Notes: a model not told the origin generated them from the sequence alone. Shown: positions 46,884-57,760, counted from the stretch's first letter. The stretch is 64,000 bases of DNA from Chrysemys picta bellii (GCF_011386835.1 NC_088798.1:7502001-7566000); one strand, 5' to 3'. Numbers and translations are program-made.

Positions 46884-47190
46884 TGTGACAAAGTTCCTCC
46901 TCTATCTTAGTGGGTCCTGCGCTTACTGGCAGATTTTCTTGCCTCAGAGATTCACCATGTGGGTTGGGGAACAGCCCAAAGTCCTTCCCCTCTGGAAGAA
47001 ACCACAGTCCAGGTCAATTGGGAGGTTTGGGGGGAACCCGGGCCCGCCCTCTACTCCGGGTTCCAGCCCAGGGCCCTGTGGACTGCAGCTGTCGATAGTG
47101 CCTCCTGTAACAGCTGCATGACAGCTACAACTCCCAGGGCTACTTCCCAATGGCCTCCTCCAAACACCTTCCTTATTCTCACCATGTCAA
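46884..47190 (-). mobile_element. ERV-type LTR fragment
   Basis: It opens TGTGACAAAG and shares 'gggcccgccctctactccgg' and 'ttccagcccagggccctgtg' with the LTR at 40684-41443, in the same orientation, so it is a related LTR. It stops near 'accttccttattctcacc', and the promoter part is missing. Confidence 0.65.
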
Positions 47191-47579
47191 TTGAATATGT
47201 GCCAGTAGATGGCACTCAATGTGCAGCTATGCTCATAGGCCTTGTAGGACCAATAAAAATGGTGGTTGTTGTGCCCTGCAAATGGCTTCCCCGGTGCAGT
47301 TCTTAACAGATAGGACAACTCCTGTGAGTATGTTCTAGGGATCCACAATGTGCCACTGTTCAACCAGCTGCTAAGGGAGAGTTATGTGAAGTAGGACTCA
47401 GATCTCCATTTACGTTGTTGCGGTTCTGGCATCTGTCTTTGTTACATTAAAACCCTGGACTAAATTTCTTTAAAAGACACACACCAACTCTATTCTCATA
47501 AAAACACCCCTCCCCCCCAAACACACACACACATACACAGAGATCTGGACAGTGCCAAATTACCCCTGGGTGTGTTAAA

Positions 47580-48020
47580 TACTGTTGCAAAAATGTAGCC
47601 GCCCTTTGTGACTTGCAAGGTTTTCGCCGGGAAGTTTATTTCATTTCTTCTTACTTTAAATCAATCATTCACCTACCAGAAACATCAGCCTTCAAAGCAG
47701 AAGGCAGTTACCCAGGCAAGCTGCCACTGTATCCACCCGACCTCCACGCTGATTGTGCTGATTATATACACTTTTTGGTTACATTAGCACCTGACTATGA
47801 TTTATGAGGGCGGGCAGGGAGACGGTGACTGACTGACCTACTTTCATGAAAGCAGCCTGTTTGCTGAGAAAGGGCTTCCGGCATCAATCATTTTAGACAT
47901 GCTTTTACACTAGGACTAAATAAACACTCACTTAGCCCTGTACCTGTTAATATGTTAACAAGTAATGTCCTCAAACAGCCTCATTATTTGATTACATCCG
48001 AGGTCAGGGATTTGTGCTGA
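47580..48020. other. Repeat-free island, candidate conserved non-coding element
   Basis: No repeat recognised. Contains 'ggactaaataaacactcac' (FOX-like), 'ttaatatgttaacaagtaat' and 'attatttgattacatccg'. The open frame 47613-47807 lacks a domain signature and is not called. Confidence 0.35.
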
Positions 48021-48167
48021 GGCTTGCCATGCCTCCCAGAGTCTCAGGAGCCCAAAATGATCGGCCCAGTTGAATTCAGGGAAAGAGAGTTTATCACACT
48101 GTATTATCAATCCAGCATACAGAAGAACTATAGATTTATGACCTCACAGTTAAAATAGTCTAAAGTA

Positions 48168-48185
48168 ACACACACACACACACAC
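48168..48185 (+). repeat. (AC)n microsatellite
   Basis: About nine perfect AC units. Confidence 0.9.
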
Positions 48186-48224
48186 TCCTCTGATACATAC
48201 AATGTACATATTATGTATGTTACG

Positions 48225-48735
48225 GTAGTAGAGGCCCCAGCCAAGATCAGGGCCCACAGAGCTAGGTTCTGTACAAACACAGTGACAGACGGGCACTATC
48301 TCGAAGAGCTTATAGTCTAAATTAGCAAGATGGACAAAGAGAAGAAGTCACTTGTTCAAGATCAGTGGCAGAGCCAGGGACAGAACCCAGCAGGGGTGGC
48401 TCTATGTATTTTGCTGCCCCAAGCATGGCAGTGAGGCAGCCTTCGGCGGCATGCCTGCGTGAGGTCTGCTGGTAACGCAGATTTGGCGGCATGCCTGCGG
48501 GAGATCTGCTGGTCCCGCGCCTTTGGTGTAACTGCCGCCGAATTGCCGCCGAAGCCACGGGATCGGCGGACCTCCCGCAGGTATGCCGCCGAAGGCAGCC
48601 TGACTGCAGCCCCCCGCAGCTTACCGCCCCAAGCAGGCACTTGGTGTGCTGGTGCCTGGAGCCGCCCCTGGAACCGAGATCTTGTGACTGACTGTCCTGT
48701 GTTCTAACCACTAGACTGCACTGTCCTTCCTCCCA
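48225..48735 (-). repeat. MIR/L2-type repeat, split by a hAT MITE
   Basis: L2-like tail motifs ('gagctaggttctgtacaaac', 'gaagagcttatagtctaaat') lead into 'agatcagtggcagagccagg' and 'gacagaacccag' at 48390. After the inserted element the reading resumes at 48671 with 'gaaccgagatcttgtgactg' and ends near 'ctaaccactagactgcactg'. Confidence 0.8.
48391..48670. mobile_element. hAT-type MITE with 8 bp target duplication
   Basis: Left end CAGGGGTGGCTCTATG; right end CTGGAGCCGCCCCTG. The flanks GAACCCAG (48383-48390) and GAACCGAG (48671-48678) are an 8 bp duplication with one mismatch, the hAT hallmark. Interior repeats 'cggcggcatgcctgcg' occur twice and 'gccgccgaa' several times. No coding capacity. 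Confidence 0.9.
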
Positions 48736-49650
48736 TGCTCAACACTGCATTAAAAGAAATGTCTAGGTTGCAAAGTTAAACCCTCAAAAGTTAAGAAATG
48801 TCAGAATTCAGGTAGCCAGTGCGCACTTCACTAGTCCTGCTTGTGTGTATGCCACCCACCCGCTGAGAATAACTGAAGCTGTGTGGGTGTGACGCCTCCC
48901 AGGCAGCCACATACTCCTGCCAACCCAACATGACACCAATGTGGGCTGGGCCTGGGACTGGGACGAGAGTGGTGAAGAAGCCAACTACACCCCCTGCTGT
49001 GTCGATAAGGGGCAGCATCCAACCCAACAAAGGGCAAGATGTTAATAAATCCCTTGTTTACTGTTACGACCTTAAACAGTTAATTGTGGCCCAGGGTTTT
49101 GTGTGATGTTCTTGCTGGTGACGCCCTTTGTAACACCCACCATTAAAATCATTTTAACTTCTTGTTACAGATGAGGGGGAAAAAACAGTTAAAGCATTTA
49201 AAATGTAACGTATGAAGTGAAGCTCTCTCTTCTTTTTTTAATGAAGTTTCCCTTATTCTCTTTCACCAGAAAGGTACAGAGTCTTTTACAGAGGAAACCC
49301 TCATTTGTCATTTAGATGCTATTAAATATTATATTATCTGGGTTTTTTTGGTGAGGTGTGGGAAGAGAAAGGTAGTTTGGATGGTCTGGAGCTGGCCATG
49401 TTGAAGTCTGATTCTGTTTCCCTTCGGACAAAGCAAGACAAACACAAAAGAGGAGAAAGAAGAACGGCACAGAGGGAAAACGCAGCTTCTGTCTCTGGTG
49501 CTGACTTTCACTCGCAGCCTCACTGCTGGAGAAACCCAGGCCCAGAGGCTTGGCAAACTTGTGACAGGATTGGGCCGCATGAAGCATTGCTTCTGGGATG
49601 TTTCTCTTCTCAAAGTGCTGATGTTGCATAGGGTGGAGTTGCCTTGGACG

Positions 49651-50206
49651 CAGGGCCGGCTCTGGCTTTTTTGCTGCCCCAAGCAAAAAAAAAAAAAAAA
49701 AACCAGGGCGACCAGAACGGCAAAGCAAAAAAAAAAAAACAAAAAAACCCCTGCGGCGCGGCCCGAGCGGCAAAGCAGGAAAAAAAGCCAGGTGGCTGGG
49801 GGGCAGACGTGCCCAGGCTAGCGGGGGGAGGGGGAGGGAGTGGGGGGAAAGAGAGAAAGGGGGTGGCCAGGGCTTCAGCAGGGCGCTCACCACGTGGCCC
49901 TGACTGCCGCGCCGCCTGCCAGGAGGGCTCCGCGCCACTCTGGTTGGCGGGGAGGGAAGGACGTGGGCTGCCCTACCAGGCTTGCTACAGACCCAGCACC
50001 GGCTGGGGCAGATGGAGCGCGCAGCCCGCTCCCAGCAGGGCGCTCCCGTCCTCCACACCACCGCCCCCCTACTGGGTGGCCGGATTGGCGAACAACAACA
50101 ACAACAAAAAGCGGCCATGCCGCCCTAGGATTGGGCGGAATGCCGCCCCGTAGAATCTGCTGCCCCAAGCACAAGCTTGCTTGGCTGGTGCCTGGAGCCG
50201 GTCCTG
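49651..50206. mobile_element. hAT-type MITE, long form, 8 bp target duplication
   Basis: Left end CAGGGCCGGCTCTGG, right end TGGAGCCGGTCCTG. CTTGGACG (49643-49650) and CTTGGATG (50207-50214) form an 8 bp duplication with one mismatch. The 556 bp interior holds an A-run (about 49685-49702), a second A-run and a GC-rich middle. The 268-codon minus-strand frame over it is low complexity (poly-Cys, poly-Phe, Pro-rich) and is not a gene. Confidence 0.9.
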
Positions 50207-50214
50207 CTTGGATG

Positions 50215-53020
50215 GCTAAGCCAGAGTCTTATTAGCGAGAAGGTGAGAGGAGAGCGAGAGAAAAAAGAGAGAAATGGAGTAATGTAGGGAAGCAAAATGG
50301 CACCCCTGGGAGAGGCTGGCAACAGGGACATGAGGCTCGTGTCCTCGGTGGTGGTCAAGATTTAGCCAAAGCCAGTATAGATGGTGATGTCATCTACTCC
50401 TCTTTCCTTTGCCCAGTCTGACTAAAATGCCTTACAGGATGAAGATGGGGACCCAGAAGATGGATGTGGTGACAGTCCATGTGCCCCTCCCCCACATTCC
50501 TTTCAGTGGCCAAGATGTGGTAGCAACCTCACCTCATTACCATGAACCAATCCAAACACATTTTGGTGATTTCAACTGTAAATCTTTCCTCCCATGTCTG
50601 GAATCTTTCGGCCCGTTGCCATGCCAACCCGGGACTTTACGCTTTAGCACAGTTCTTTTGACTTAAACAATCGAATTTATACCAGTCGAGCTGTCTCCGA
50701 CTTCTGCTGACTTTTATAAACAACTTTACATAACAAGCTAAATTGGGCTTTTGGTACCTTGGTCAACTTCGGGGGCAGGCCTCTGCTGAACGCACCCTCA
50801 CACCAGGTTCGGATCTCCCGTTGGGAGGGAATTCTCAGCCAAGGAGGTGTGTTCAGATTTTGTCCCTCTTGTGCCTCCACAGACCACAAGAGAGAATTTG
50901 TCCCTCATTTTTTATGTGTGTTACTTTATATTACAGATGGGCCTGAGCCAACGCCTAGCTCCAAATGCTCTCCTAGACTTTGGGAAAGTCTAGCTGTCAT
51001 GGGTCTGACCTACCTCTCCATTATATATTACACAAGTGCCTTTTGCCATCCTTTCATGGATACGTAGGCCTGGATTTTCTCTCATGTGGGCAGGTGTAAA
51101 TCAGGCGTAACTCCAGTAAAGTCAGTTGACTTACACTGGGGTACGATTGGTGTGAGACAAGAATCAGACTCATAAAGCCAGGAAATTGCCCTTTTCCTGA
51201 AGCTATCGACAGTTAGTCCATGCCAAAGGCTTTGGTCATTCATTTCCTAACCTTTGAACAGTATCACATTGCACAGTGCCGTCCCAGTATTCCTCACAAA
51301 AGGCCCAGCAAATCAAATTTAACAGATGAAGGCCCTAGTTCAGGAAGGCATACTTCTTCAGGAGAGGATTTAAGCACACACAAGCCTTACTGAAGATAAT
51401 GGGACATATGCACACGCTTATAGTTAAGCACATGCTTAAGTGCTTTGCTGAACCAGGGCCAAAATGCAGAATAGTTTATGTCAGGAGAATTTTATATCTG
51501 TGTCTATTTTCCTTTCCCTTCCCTCCTAAACATAAAGATTAAAGGCGAACACTGAACAGAGACTATTTTTCTTTTTATTAGATGTATTTTTTTACCCCTT
51601 ATTCATCACAGGTGCCCCAGGAATGAGTCTGTCCTAGCCATGATGTAATCTGTAATTAACTAGCCTCCTTTTGTCAATCTTGCATCATCAAAGCACATAT
51701 TTATGGAGTGTGAAATCTAATATTTACAGTATTTAAATTGGTTTCATCACTTACTATATTTACTTGGAACAATATTGTCTGGTTAATAGCAATGAAAACT
51801 ATGCCGTTCTTTTGGTTTTTACATTTGTAAGTGTGTATTAGGTAACTGGAAAATATGGTCATTATATTTGTCTAACATTTCTACAAGTTGGTAACATGGC
51901 ATTTCATTACTGGTATTAACTCATGAATTACCCAGACGTGAAGGATTTGAGAAGTTTCCAGGTTCAACAACCAAACAAGAACAGAGTGCAGTGGGATGTC
52001 TGGAAGGAAGGTATTTTAAATATATTCATACATAAGTGTGAAGAGATCTTTTTCCTACTTTGCTGGCTTTATACGAAGTTTATTAAAAAATATTGTTAAT
52101 AGCAAAAAAAAATGGTTAATTTATGATCTTACTGCAGCCTACAGGATTGGGATAAGCCCAAATGGTAGCTCTTCTTTGCGTCTTTGTCCACGTGAACATG
52201 GCCACAGCTATGATCTGTCCTGTGCCTGCCCCACTCCTAGCCTTGCTCCAGCCCTGATCTTGCCTTATTCCCAATCTTGCTTCTGTTCTGCCCAGTCACC
52301 TCATCCCTGCTTCCCTACTGGCATCCTGACTCTGGCTCTGATCACTGGCTTCAGTTCCTGACTCCGGCTCCAACCCCTTGGCTTTGGTTACTGGCTTCCT
52401 TACTCCAGCTCCATCCACTGGGCCTGACCACCCATGTGGTGGTTCATGGCTGCATGCAGGCATGGCCCCAACAAATCCTGGTTGAGATTCCAATCATGCG
52501 CAAACGAATCATGAGTGGGACTCACACAGGCAAAACAAGAACCACTGGCATGGAGCTGTTCTTCAACGGTGAGCATTTCTGAAAAAAAAAGTCAGATCTC
52601 TGTCATCCAGAATTAATTCTTCAAAAAAGAGAGAGAGTGAAAATCATAATAGTTTGGTGCTCGTTAAGAACGAACTTCCTAACTGCTACATCCAACATCT
52701 CCACTGGATGACCAATGCGTTGTGCTGGCTCCATTTGTGGTCTTTAATTTATTACCTGCCAAAATATGTATTTGGTTATCTGGCTGCATCCAGGGCTGTC
52801 AAGTAGCACAGTAATGAGTGTGGTGGAATAGATGTGGAAGGACGTCGCTTGAGCTGGAATTCTTCTGGTGATGGTTTGGGTGGGTCCGTATCTCACTATC
52901 ATTGCTTTTCATGTAGGGCTTTGTAACAGGGCAGCTTGCCCATGTAAGGGCCAGGCAGCCTGGGACTAGCCCTGTTCTGAGGCAGAGGCCCTTTAAGAAC
53001 AGGGGTTGGTTTTGGTAAAG
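50215..53020. other. Mostly unannotated interval
   Basis: Contains hairpin-family pieces at about 51070-51175 and 51330-51462 ('taaatcaggcgtaactccag', 'ggatttaagcacacacaagc'). A degenerate pyrimidine-rich 'ctctggctctgatcactggc' block lies at 52190-52450. No exon recognised. Confidence 0.4.
51470..51960. other. AT-rich repeat-free island, candidate conserved non-coding element
   Basis: No transposon signature. Carries 'ctgtaattaactagcctcc' (TAATTA), 'cttttgtcaatcttgc' (TGTCAATC, TALE-like) and 'acagtatttaaattgg'. It lacks splice-bounded frames. Confidence 0.35.
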
Positions 53021-53028
53021 GGGATTTA

Positions 53029-53148
53029 GGGTGACCAGATGTCCCAATTTTATACGGACAGTCCCGATTTGGGGGTCTTTTTCTTATATTGGTTCCTATT
53101 ACCCTCCACCCCCTGTCCCAATTTTTCACACATGCTGTCTGGTAGCCG
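53029..53148. mobile_element. Short MITE (GGGTGACCAGA family)
   Basis: Ends GGGTGACCAGATGTCC and GCTGTCTGGTAGCC are inverted repeats with mismatches, flanked by TTA (53026-53028) and TAA (53149-53151). Inside, 'gacagtcccgatttggggg' pairs with 'cccctgtcccaattttt'. Confidence 0.75.
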
Positions 53149-53839
53149 TAAGGGGATTAGCAAATTTAGCTAGGAAGGGGTCAGGTGGTTGTCTGAACAC
53201 TTGGTTCCCCTGGAGGGCGAAAGAGCGCAGGAGGCCGACAGGGAGCAGGTTGGTTCCTGTGGCAGGTCCTGTACCGGGGGAGTTGGGACTCCTGGGCACA
53301 TGAGCAATAAGGGGAAAGGGGAATTGCTGCCAGGAGGAGGGAGGCTCCAGCAAGGAAGTCCCTGGGTGAGGAGAAAGAGTTACTGGATTTCTGCCAAACT
53401 ATTTTATTTCAGGGATTGTTAAAGATGGTCAGTGGAGTAACTTATTGCAGGTTATAAAAGGGTGCAACCTGCTCCCTACACATCTGGTCAGCTCTGATGG
53501 TGGGCAGGGGACAAAGCTACCGCTCTGCCCACTCTTCTCCTCACCCGCTTGTTCCTGGGGAGGAACATCCGGCATGCAGCCCCTGCACCAGCCTGAGTAC
53601 CTGGGCTGCGAACTGTGCAGTACTAACTCGGGAGCCTCACTCCTCTGAATAGCCATATTAGGGCTTGGGACGTCTAGCCCATATTTATCTGGTTTTATCC
53701 ATGTGCTTATAGAGCATCTGGCCTCTGCCGTGCTTCTGTGGTATAAGGGGCTGAAGTTTTGGGTCACAAAGTTTGGAAAGTGCTTTCAGATCTTTGCATG
53801 GGAAGTGCAGTGAAAGTGGAAAATCTTTTTATTATTTGT

Positions 53840-54025
53840 TTATGTGACCTGGGTTCTATTCCCAGCTCTGCCACTGGCCTACTGGGTGACCTTGGGCAAA
53901 TCACTTGCCTCTCTGTGCCTCAGTTTCCCCATCTGTAGAATGAGGATTATGATACTGATCTCCTTGGTAAAGCCCTTTGAGATCTACTGATGAAAAGTGC
54001 TGTAGAAGAATTGGGTATTATTAAT
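53840..54025 (+). repeat. MIR-type SINE
   Basis: Contains 'gacctgggttctattcccag', 'ctctgccactggcctactgg', 'gtgaccttgggcaaatcact' and 'gatgaaaagtgctgtagaag', in MIR order. Confidence 0.9.
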
Positions 54026-54179
54026 ATTTGTTGTTTTATTGAAACATTCCTGCAGTTGTTGGGCAATAGACTGGATGAGTCTGTAGTTTCAAAACTGATC
54101 AAATAAACTCAAACACCATGGTTTGAAATTCATAACATCCCCTCCTGAAAGTGACATTCTGGGCAGAATGCAGGAGGGG

Positions 54180-54414
54180 TGTATGAAAAATTGAAAATCC
54201 ACGCAGACTGAAGTTTTTGCCTTTCACCTCCTATTTTCCAAATGGCCCCATTTCTTTAAAAAAATACTGACATGTTACGGCTTTTCAATCAAAACTAAAA
54301 TAATCTTTTGAGTGGAAAATGTCTCTTTTCATTTTAAAAAAAGGCCTAGTTTTGAGGGAAAAATTGTGAAACTTTCTGTTTCAAACGTTGCTGTTTGTTC
54401 AAAATTAAAGTTTT
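54180..54414. repeat. AT-rich dispersed repeat
   Basis: Rich in 'gaaaatgtctcttttcattt' and 'gaaactttctgtttcaaac' self-complementary words, like 2420-2810. Confidence 0.4.
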
Positions 54415-54427
54415 TGTTCACACAGCA

Positions 54428-54844
54428 TCAGAGGGGTAGCCGTGTTAGTCTGGATCTGATGAAGTGGGTATTCACCCACGAAAGCTTATGCCCCAATACT
54501 TCTGTTCGTCTATGGCTAGGTCTACACGACGGGGGGCGGGGTGAGGGTCGACCTAAGATAGGCAACTTCAGCTATGCGAATAGCGTAGCTGAAGTTGAGT
54601 ATTTTAGGTCGACTTACCTGGCTGTGAGGACGGTGGCGAGTCGACCACTGCCGCTCCCCCGCCGACTCCGCTTCCGCCTCTTGCTGCGGTGGAGTTCCGG
54701 AGTCGACAGCAGAGCGATCAGGGATCGATTTTATCACGTCTACACTAGACGCGATGAATCTATCCCCGATAGAGCGATCGCTACCCTCCGATCCGGCGGG
54801 TAGTGAAGACGTGCCCTATAAGGTGCCACAGGACTCTTTGTTGC
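54428..54844 (+). mobile_element. Penelope-like (putative) 3' element with hammerhead-like core, bounded by a 13 bp duplication
   Basis: Identical TGTTCACACAGCA sits at 54415-54427 and 54845-54857. The element is the dispersed 'gaggggtagccgtgttagtc' repeat, ending 'ggtgccacaggactctttg'. It is split by a MITE at 54514-54815. Inside, CTGATGA (54456-54462), a six-base stem GTGGGT/ACCCAC with loop ATTC (54464-54479) and GAAA (54480-54483) stand where a hammerhead ribozyme core would have them. An extra A before the stem and CC instead of UC after the next stem suggest a decayed core. Family assignment is inference. Confidence 0.7.
54514..54815. mobile_element. MITE nested in the Penelope-like element
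   Basis: Left end GGCTAGGTCTACAC, right end GTGAAGACGTGCC, imperfect inverted repeats. CTAT flanks both sides (54510-54513, 54816-54819). Removing it rejoins 'gttcgtctat' with 'aaggtgccacagg', the expected host repeat. A central hairpin lies at 54547-54613 (arms include AACTTCAGCTATGC and its near complement). 302 bp, non-coding. Confidence 0.85.
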
Positions 54845-55489
54845 TGTTCACACAGCAGTTTCAGGCAGTTTGTATGAGAAAATGCCCATTTCGGGACAAT
54901 ATTGTGAAAAATGCAATATCAGAAGCAGATAATATGTATGGTTATGAAGTGAGTAAAGGAGTAGATAACACAGGATAAGCATGCATTAAAAGCCTGCTTA
55001 CTGAAATCAACAGCAAAACTGTCATTGACTTCAAGCAGAGCAATATTGGCCCCTAACCTCTTTGGTCCTGGCACAAAGGTCATTAAAGTCAATGGGAATT
55101 TTCCTATTGACTTCAAATGCCTGCCCCTTTCTCTATTCAACTGTAATTCACAAAGCGCTTAGCCTCTCACTCTACATAATCCCAAGCTTTATTTTAACCT
55201 GGGACATTGACAGTGTACATTGCATCACCTGCTTTCCTGCTGGCAATGACATGGTGCATTTTTGTCTTGTCTACTTTACTTCTCGTCTAATTCACATTAA
55301 ACTTTCGCCGTTTCTTTCAAAGAATCCATTTTATTCATTCCCCCCCCCCACACACACACACACCTTTCTTCCCTCCATTCTGGACCCCATGAGCAGCCTT
55401 CCTTCTCATCTGTCCATCAACCTCCGCAGCAAGAAAAATGGATCTATTTTTTTCAGCGCCAGTTTCAGTGCCCTTTGCCAGTCCAAATA

Positions 55490-55800
55490 AGGGCTGTGTA
55501 TGTAACACGCCATACGTCAGCTTGGTTTCTGGAGTGTGTCACTAGAGCTGTATTTTCTCAACAGCTTATTAACGGCGTGTGTTTTGGGTGCAACTAAGCA
55601 AATGGAAAAAGAATGTCGCAGCAGTTGCAACACTTAGCTTATTATGCTCCGCTAAGTTAAACAAAGACTTTTTAGCCCTGTTATGACTATGATCCACACT
55701 CCTACTCCCTAAGAAAATTGATTTTAAAACAACCTCTCTTAGCCAGCTTCCCGTTAGCCAAAATGTTCCCATGTGCCACTCTTGTGAATTTGACAGAAAA
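55490..55800. other. Repeat-free island, candidate conserved non-coding element
   Basis: No repeat recognised. It contains 'gggtgcaactaagcaaatgg' and 'cttagcttattatgctccgc', and ends in a poly-A run near 55797. Inference from absence of repeats. Confidence 0.3.
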
Positions 55801-55804
55801 AAAA

Positions 55805-56800
55805 AAAAGATTTGTTGGGCAGGACTAGGGCCAATGGGGAAAATATTGGCTTAAGTCGACTCGTGCCAAGAATGAGAAAAATAATGGGAACCACTACAAA
55901 TCGGAAACTTTCTTTCTACCATTTATCAACCCCTTACTATTTTCTTATAATTCACTGTCTTCAGAGTATGTACATCAGTGAACAAAAAGTTATGGAGGGA
56001 GCTATGAATTTCATTGCACTTTACCAGAAACACAGGCCAACCATCTATCATGTGCCAGGGGGACTTTAAACTCGATGTGGATCTGTAAATAACCATTGGA
56101 GAAACCTGCTAGACATCTGAAAAGAATTCTGATTTCTCATTCAATGAGGGCCACATTTTCAAGTGCTCAGCACCCGTGTTTTGGCCACTTAGTTTAGGGC
56201 CTGAATGGGAACTGAGCAATTTTGACAACCTGATCCTAGGTAGACAACATTCCCACATATTTAGCCTCGTTTATTATGAAATATGTGTGACAGCATTTTT
56301 ACCATATGTGCATTCAAAATAATGTATTAACTAATGCAGCCATGTAGAATCCCCCTTCCCCACCCACACATCAACTACTGCTCTTGATTAGGGTGGAAAT
56401 GGCTTTCGATACAATGGGCCTCTTGGGTGAATTAATTTAAACAGCATTTTTTTAAAGCTGTTTTGCAGCTTCTTGAGTTTCAGCTCAAAAACTAACAGTT
56501 ATCGAATGAGAGGAACAAGAAGGTTGAACATCTGATCGAAAACTGAGCTCTGCAAAGGGAAAAAATCCTATTTCATGCAACAATAATAGTTGATATTTGT
56601 AGAGGTCCTTCCATGGTGTACGATTTGACCTGGATCACAGCCACCTGCACACCACTCAATTGTATGTACCCGAAGAAGACATAAGACTGTTGCAGTTCTA
56701 CTTCGGTCTTCACTCAGCCTCAATCATCCCATTGGCTGCTTCTCCACCAAGCATTTTTGCATTTTCTCCCATGTCGCCCTTTACAAGTGGGGAAAAGTTC
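55805..56800. other. Unannotated interval
   Basis: No gene or bounded repeat seen. Confidence 0.4.
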
Positions 56801-56804
56801 TCAG

Positions 56805-56880
56805 TTGATATCCATAATTCCACCATCTTGTCCTTCCTCAAATCCCTTCTCAAAACTCACTTCTTCACTAGTCTAGGGCT
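56805..56880 (+). pseudogene. L2-like LINE ORF2 C-terminal scrap
   Basis: Translation in the frame of 56660-56935 gives 'SFLKSLLKTHFFTSLGL', which resembles the FKxxLKTHLF end of L2-type ORF2. It is followed at once by a MIR-like repeat. The rest of the LINE is not recognised. Confidence 0.5.
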
Positions 56881-57080
56881 TGGGAGACCTAAGTTCAATT
56901 CCCTGGTCTACCAGAGACTTGGGCAAGTTATTTAGCCTCTATGTGTCTCCGATCCCCATCTGTAAAATGGAGATAATTGCACCGCCTTCCTCAGAGGGGC
57001 GTTGTGAGGATAATGGGGTCCAACTTGGTGGTGACCTCTGGGTGCTACTGCACTAGAAATGTTAACTAATAATAAATTCC
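56880..57080 (+). repeat. MIR-type SINE
   Basis: Contains 'gagacctaagttcaattccc', 'cttgggcaagttatttagcc', 'catctgtaaaatggagataa' and 'gaggggcgttgtgaggataa', ending 'gaaatgttaactaataataa'. Confidence 0.9.
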
Positions 57081-57439
57081 GACTTATGCTGTGATGATGG
57101 TGTGTCTGTGAATTGGACACACCACCAGGTGTACACGAGGAATTGTACTGAGAAACACCAGTATGTTTCAACAACATTTCACACAGGCCACTGAATGTCT
57201 GTCAGGTAGTGGGCCGGATCCTGAGCTAAATTAGCTCAGTCCCATGAGTGAATGGAGTGCTGCCAATGTGTGCCAGGTGGGGGTATGCTCTGGTAAAGAA
57301 TTTTTGATACTGTGTATCTGGGCAAAGTGTCAGAATTATAATTTGGACTCTGACTCGAATGTCAACCAGATGGAGCTGGATAAATGCCCTCTGAGATACG
57401 TTCAGAATTAGGGACAAGCCAACGCGCGCTGTGCAATGA

Positions 57440-57760
57440 TGTGTGAGTAGAGCTGGCCAGTTATTTTTCATGAGAAATTTTGAAAACAGTTTCATTTTTA
57501 ACAAATATTTTGGTCAAAATTTCCCAAGAAAACGTTTCAGATTTTCAACAGAAACTGACACCGCACAATTTTCAGTTTTCAAAAACTGGTTTTGGTAAAA
57601 CTTATCCATTATGGGGGGGAAAGATTCCTGGATTTCCATTGATTAAAAAACCCCTTACAAACCAGAAAAAAATCTACAAAAATGTTTGCTTCCAACAAGG
57701 AAACATTTTCATCAGAATTTTAGACAAAAAATTTCAACCAACTCTCTCTATATGAATCTC
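57440..57760. repeat. AT-rich dispersed repeat
   Basis: Same style as 2420-2810: 'gaaaacagtttcatttt', 'ggtcaaaatttcccaagaaa', 'cagttttcaaaaactggttt' (the last is a 20 bp near-palindrome). Confidence 0.4.

Noticed and set aside
40684..47190. Full provirus between two related LTRs
   Set aside because: The interval holds MITE, CR1, L2 and MIR pieces and no retroviral gene; the right LTR is incomplete.
47613..47807. 64-codon plus-strand frame in a repeat-free island
   Set aside because: No domain, no splice context beyond chance; the island is better explained as non-coding.
49312..50118. 268-codon minus-strand open frame
   Set aside because: It lies mainly over a hAT MITE, is poly-Cys, poly-Phe and Pro/Arg-rich, and opposing frames are also open because of GC-rich DNA.
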